Origin: SHZI01 sp031409515
Lineage (GTDB): Bacteria > Pseudomonadota > Gammaproteobacteria > Steroidobacterales > GCA-2729495
Assembly (NCBI GenBank): GCA_031409515.1
Contig: JANNXJ010000041.1
Location: 1 to 6,432 of the forward strand
Length of the DNA: 6,432 bases
Direction of reading: 5' to 3'
This document shows, one piece after another, positions 6,313 through 6,432 of the stretch. How positions within the stretch are numbered: position 1 is the first letter of the stretch; each line of letters starts with the position of its first letter. A program made the position numbers and the translations under genes. Below the pieces are notes generated by a model. That model saw nothing but the letters and a program-made list of their open reading frames with translations. It searched no databases and was not told where the DNA came from.

Positions 6313-6390
6313 GAGCGCCTTGTAGGAGCGCCGTTATGCGCGATCGATAACGGCATCGCGCCAAAAGGCGCTACTACAAGGCGCACCTAC
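6309..6390. repeat. Nested REP-like inverted element after mobB
   Basis: GTAGGAGCGCCTT (6309-6321) is followed at once by a second head, GTAGGAGCGCC (6322-6332). On the far side are GGCGCTACTAC (6367-6377, one mismatch to the inner head) and AAGGCGCACCTAC (6378-6390, one mismatch to the outer head), so the whole can fold as a long nested hairpin. The centre has CGTTAT (6332-6337) facing ATAACG (6347-6352), and it shares GCGCGATCGATAA and ATCGCGCC with the element at 847-921, in the same orientation relative to the gene before it. It could act as a boundary or transcript-end structure between mobB and what may be a convergent gene. Confidence 0.85.
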
Positions 6391-6392
6391 CT

Positions 6393-6432
6393 TTACGGGT
6401 AGAGAGGCAGCGTGTCCCGACGCACGCCGGCC
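6393..6432 (-). CDS. Possible 3' end of a convergent gene (partial)
   Basis: On the minus strand an open frame enters from the right edge and ends at TAA (6395-6393), giving the C-terminus AGVRRDTLPLYP. This places a stop just outside the REP-like element, where a gene converging on mobB would be expected to finish. Only about 12 residues are visible and I do not recognise the family. Chance is a serious alternative, because another minus-strand frame also stays open here and runs into the REP. Confidence 0.25.
   Translation of the reverse strand, partial: AGVRRDTLPLYP

Overview
The window is GC-rich DNA with five complete genes and a possible sixth cut by the right edge. A high-potential iron-sulfur protein (HiPIP) with a Tat signal, an AcrB-type RND pump and GTAG-headed REP-like repeats suggest a gammaproteobacterium. 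The taxon is inferred from gene content and repeat style; no marker gene is present.

Left part, minus strand, read right to left: a membrane-fusion protein (5183-4029), an RND inner-membrane permease (4032-859) that overlaps it by ATGA, and, 15 bases further on, a SAM hydroxide adenosyltransferase of the DUF62 family (843-52). The first two form a classic two-thirds tripartite efflux operon; no outer-membrane channel gene or local regulator is visible. The SAM hydrolase may be co-transcribed, but a REP-like inverted pair sits at the junction.

Middle, 5184-5398: a divergent intergenic region with a TTGTAAC direct repeat at 10-base period and a TCACCC/GGGTGA palindrome, both plausible operators. 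To its right, on the plus strand, lie the HiPIP gene (5399-5770) and mobB (most likely 5791-6312), a pair linking a periplasmic electron carrier with molybdenum-cofactor maturation.

Repeats: one repeat family headed GTAGGAGCGCC occurs after three of the genes (45-55, 847-921, 6309-6390), each time in the sense direction of the gene it follows. It supplies the stop codons of the SAM hydrolase and mobB (TAG of GTAG). In the RND permease it is read through for 20 codons before a TAA inside the repeat. A separate perfect 12-bp palindrome abuts the left edge. The most unusual feature of the window is this reuse of REP DNA as gene ends, including a REP-encoded protein tail. No clearly new multi-gene system is evident.
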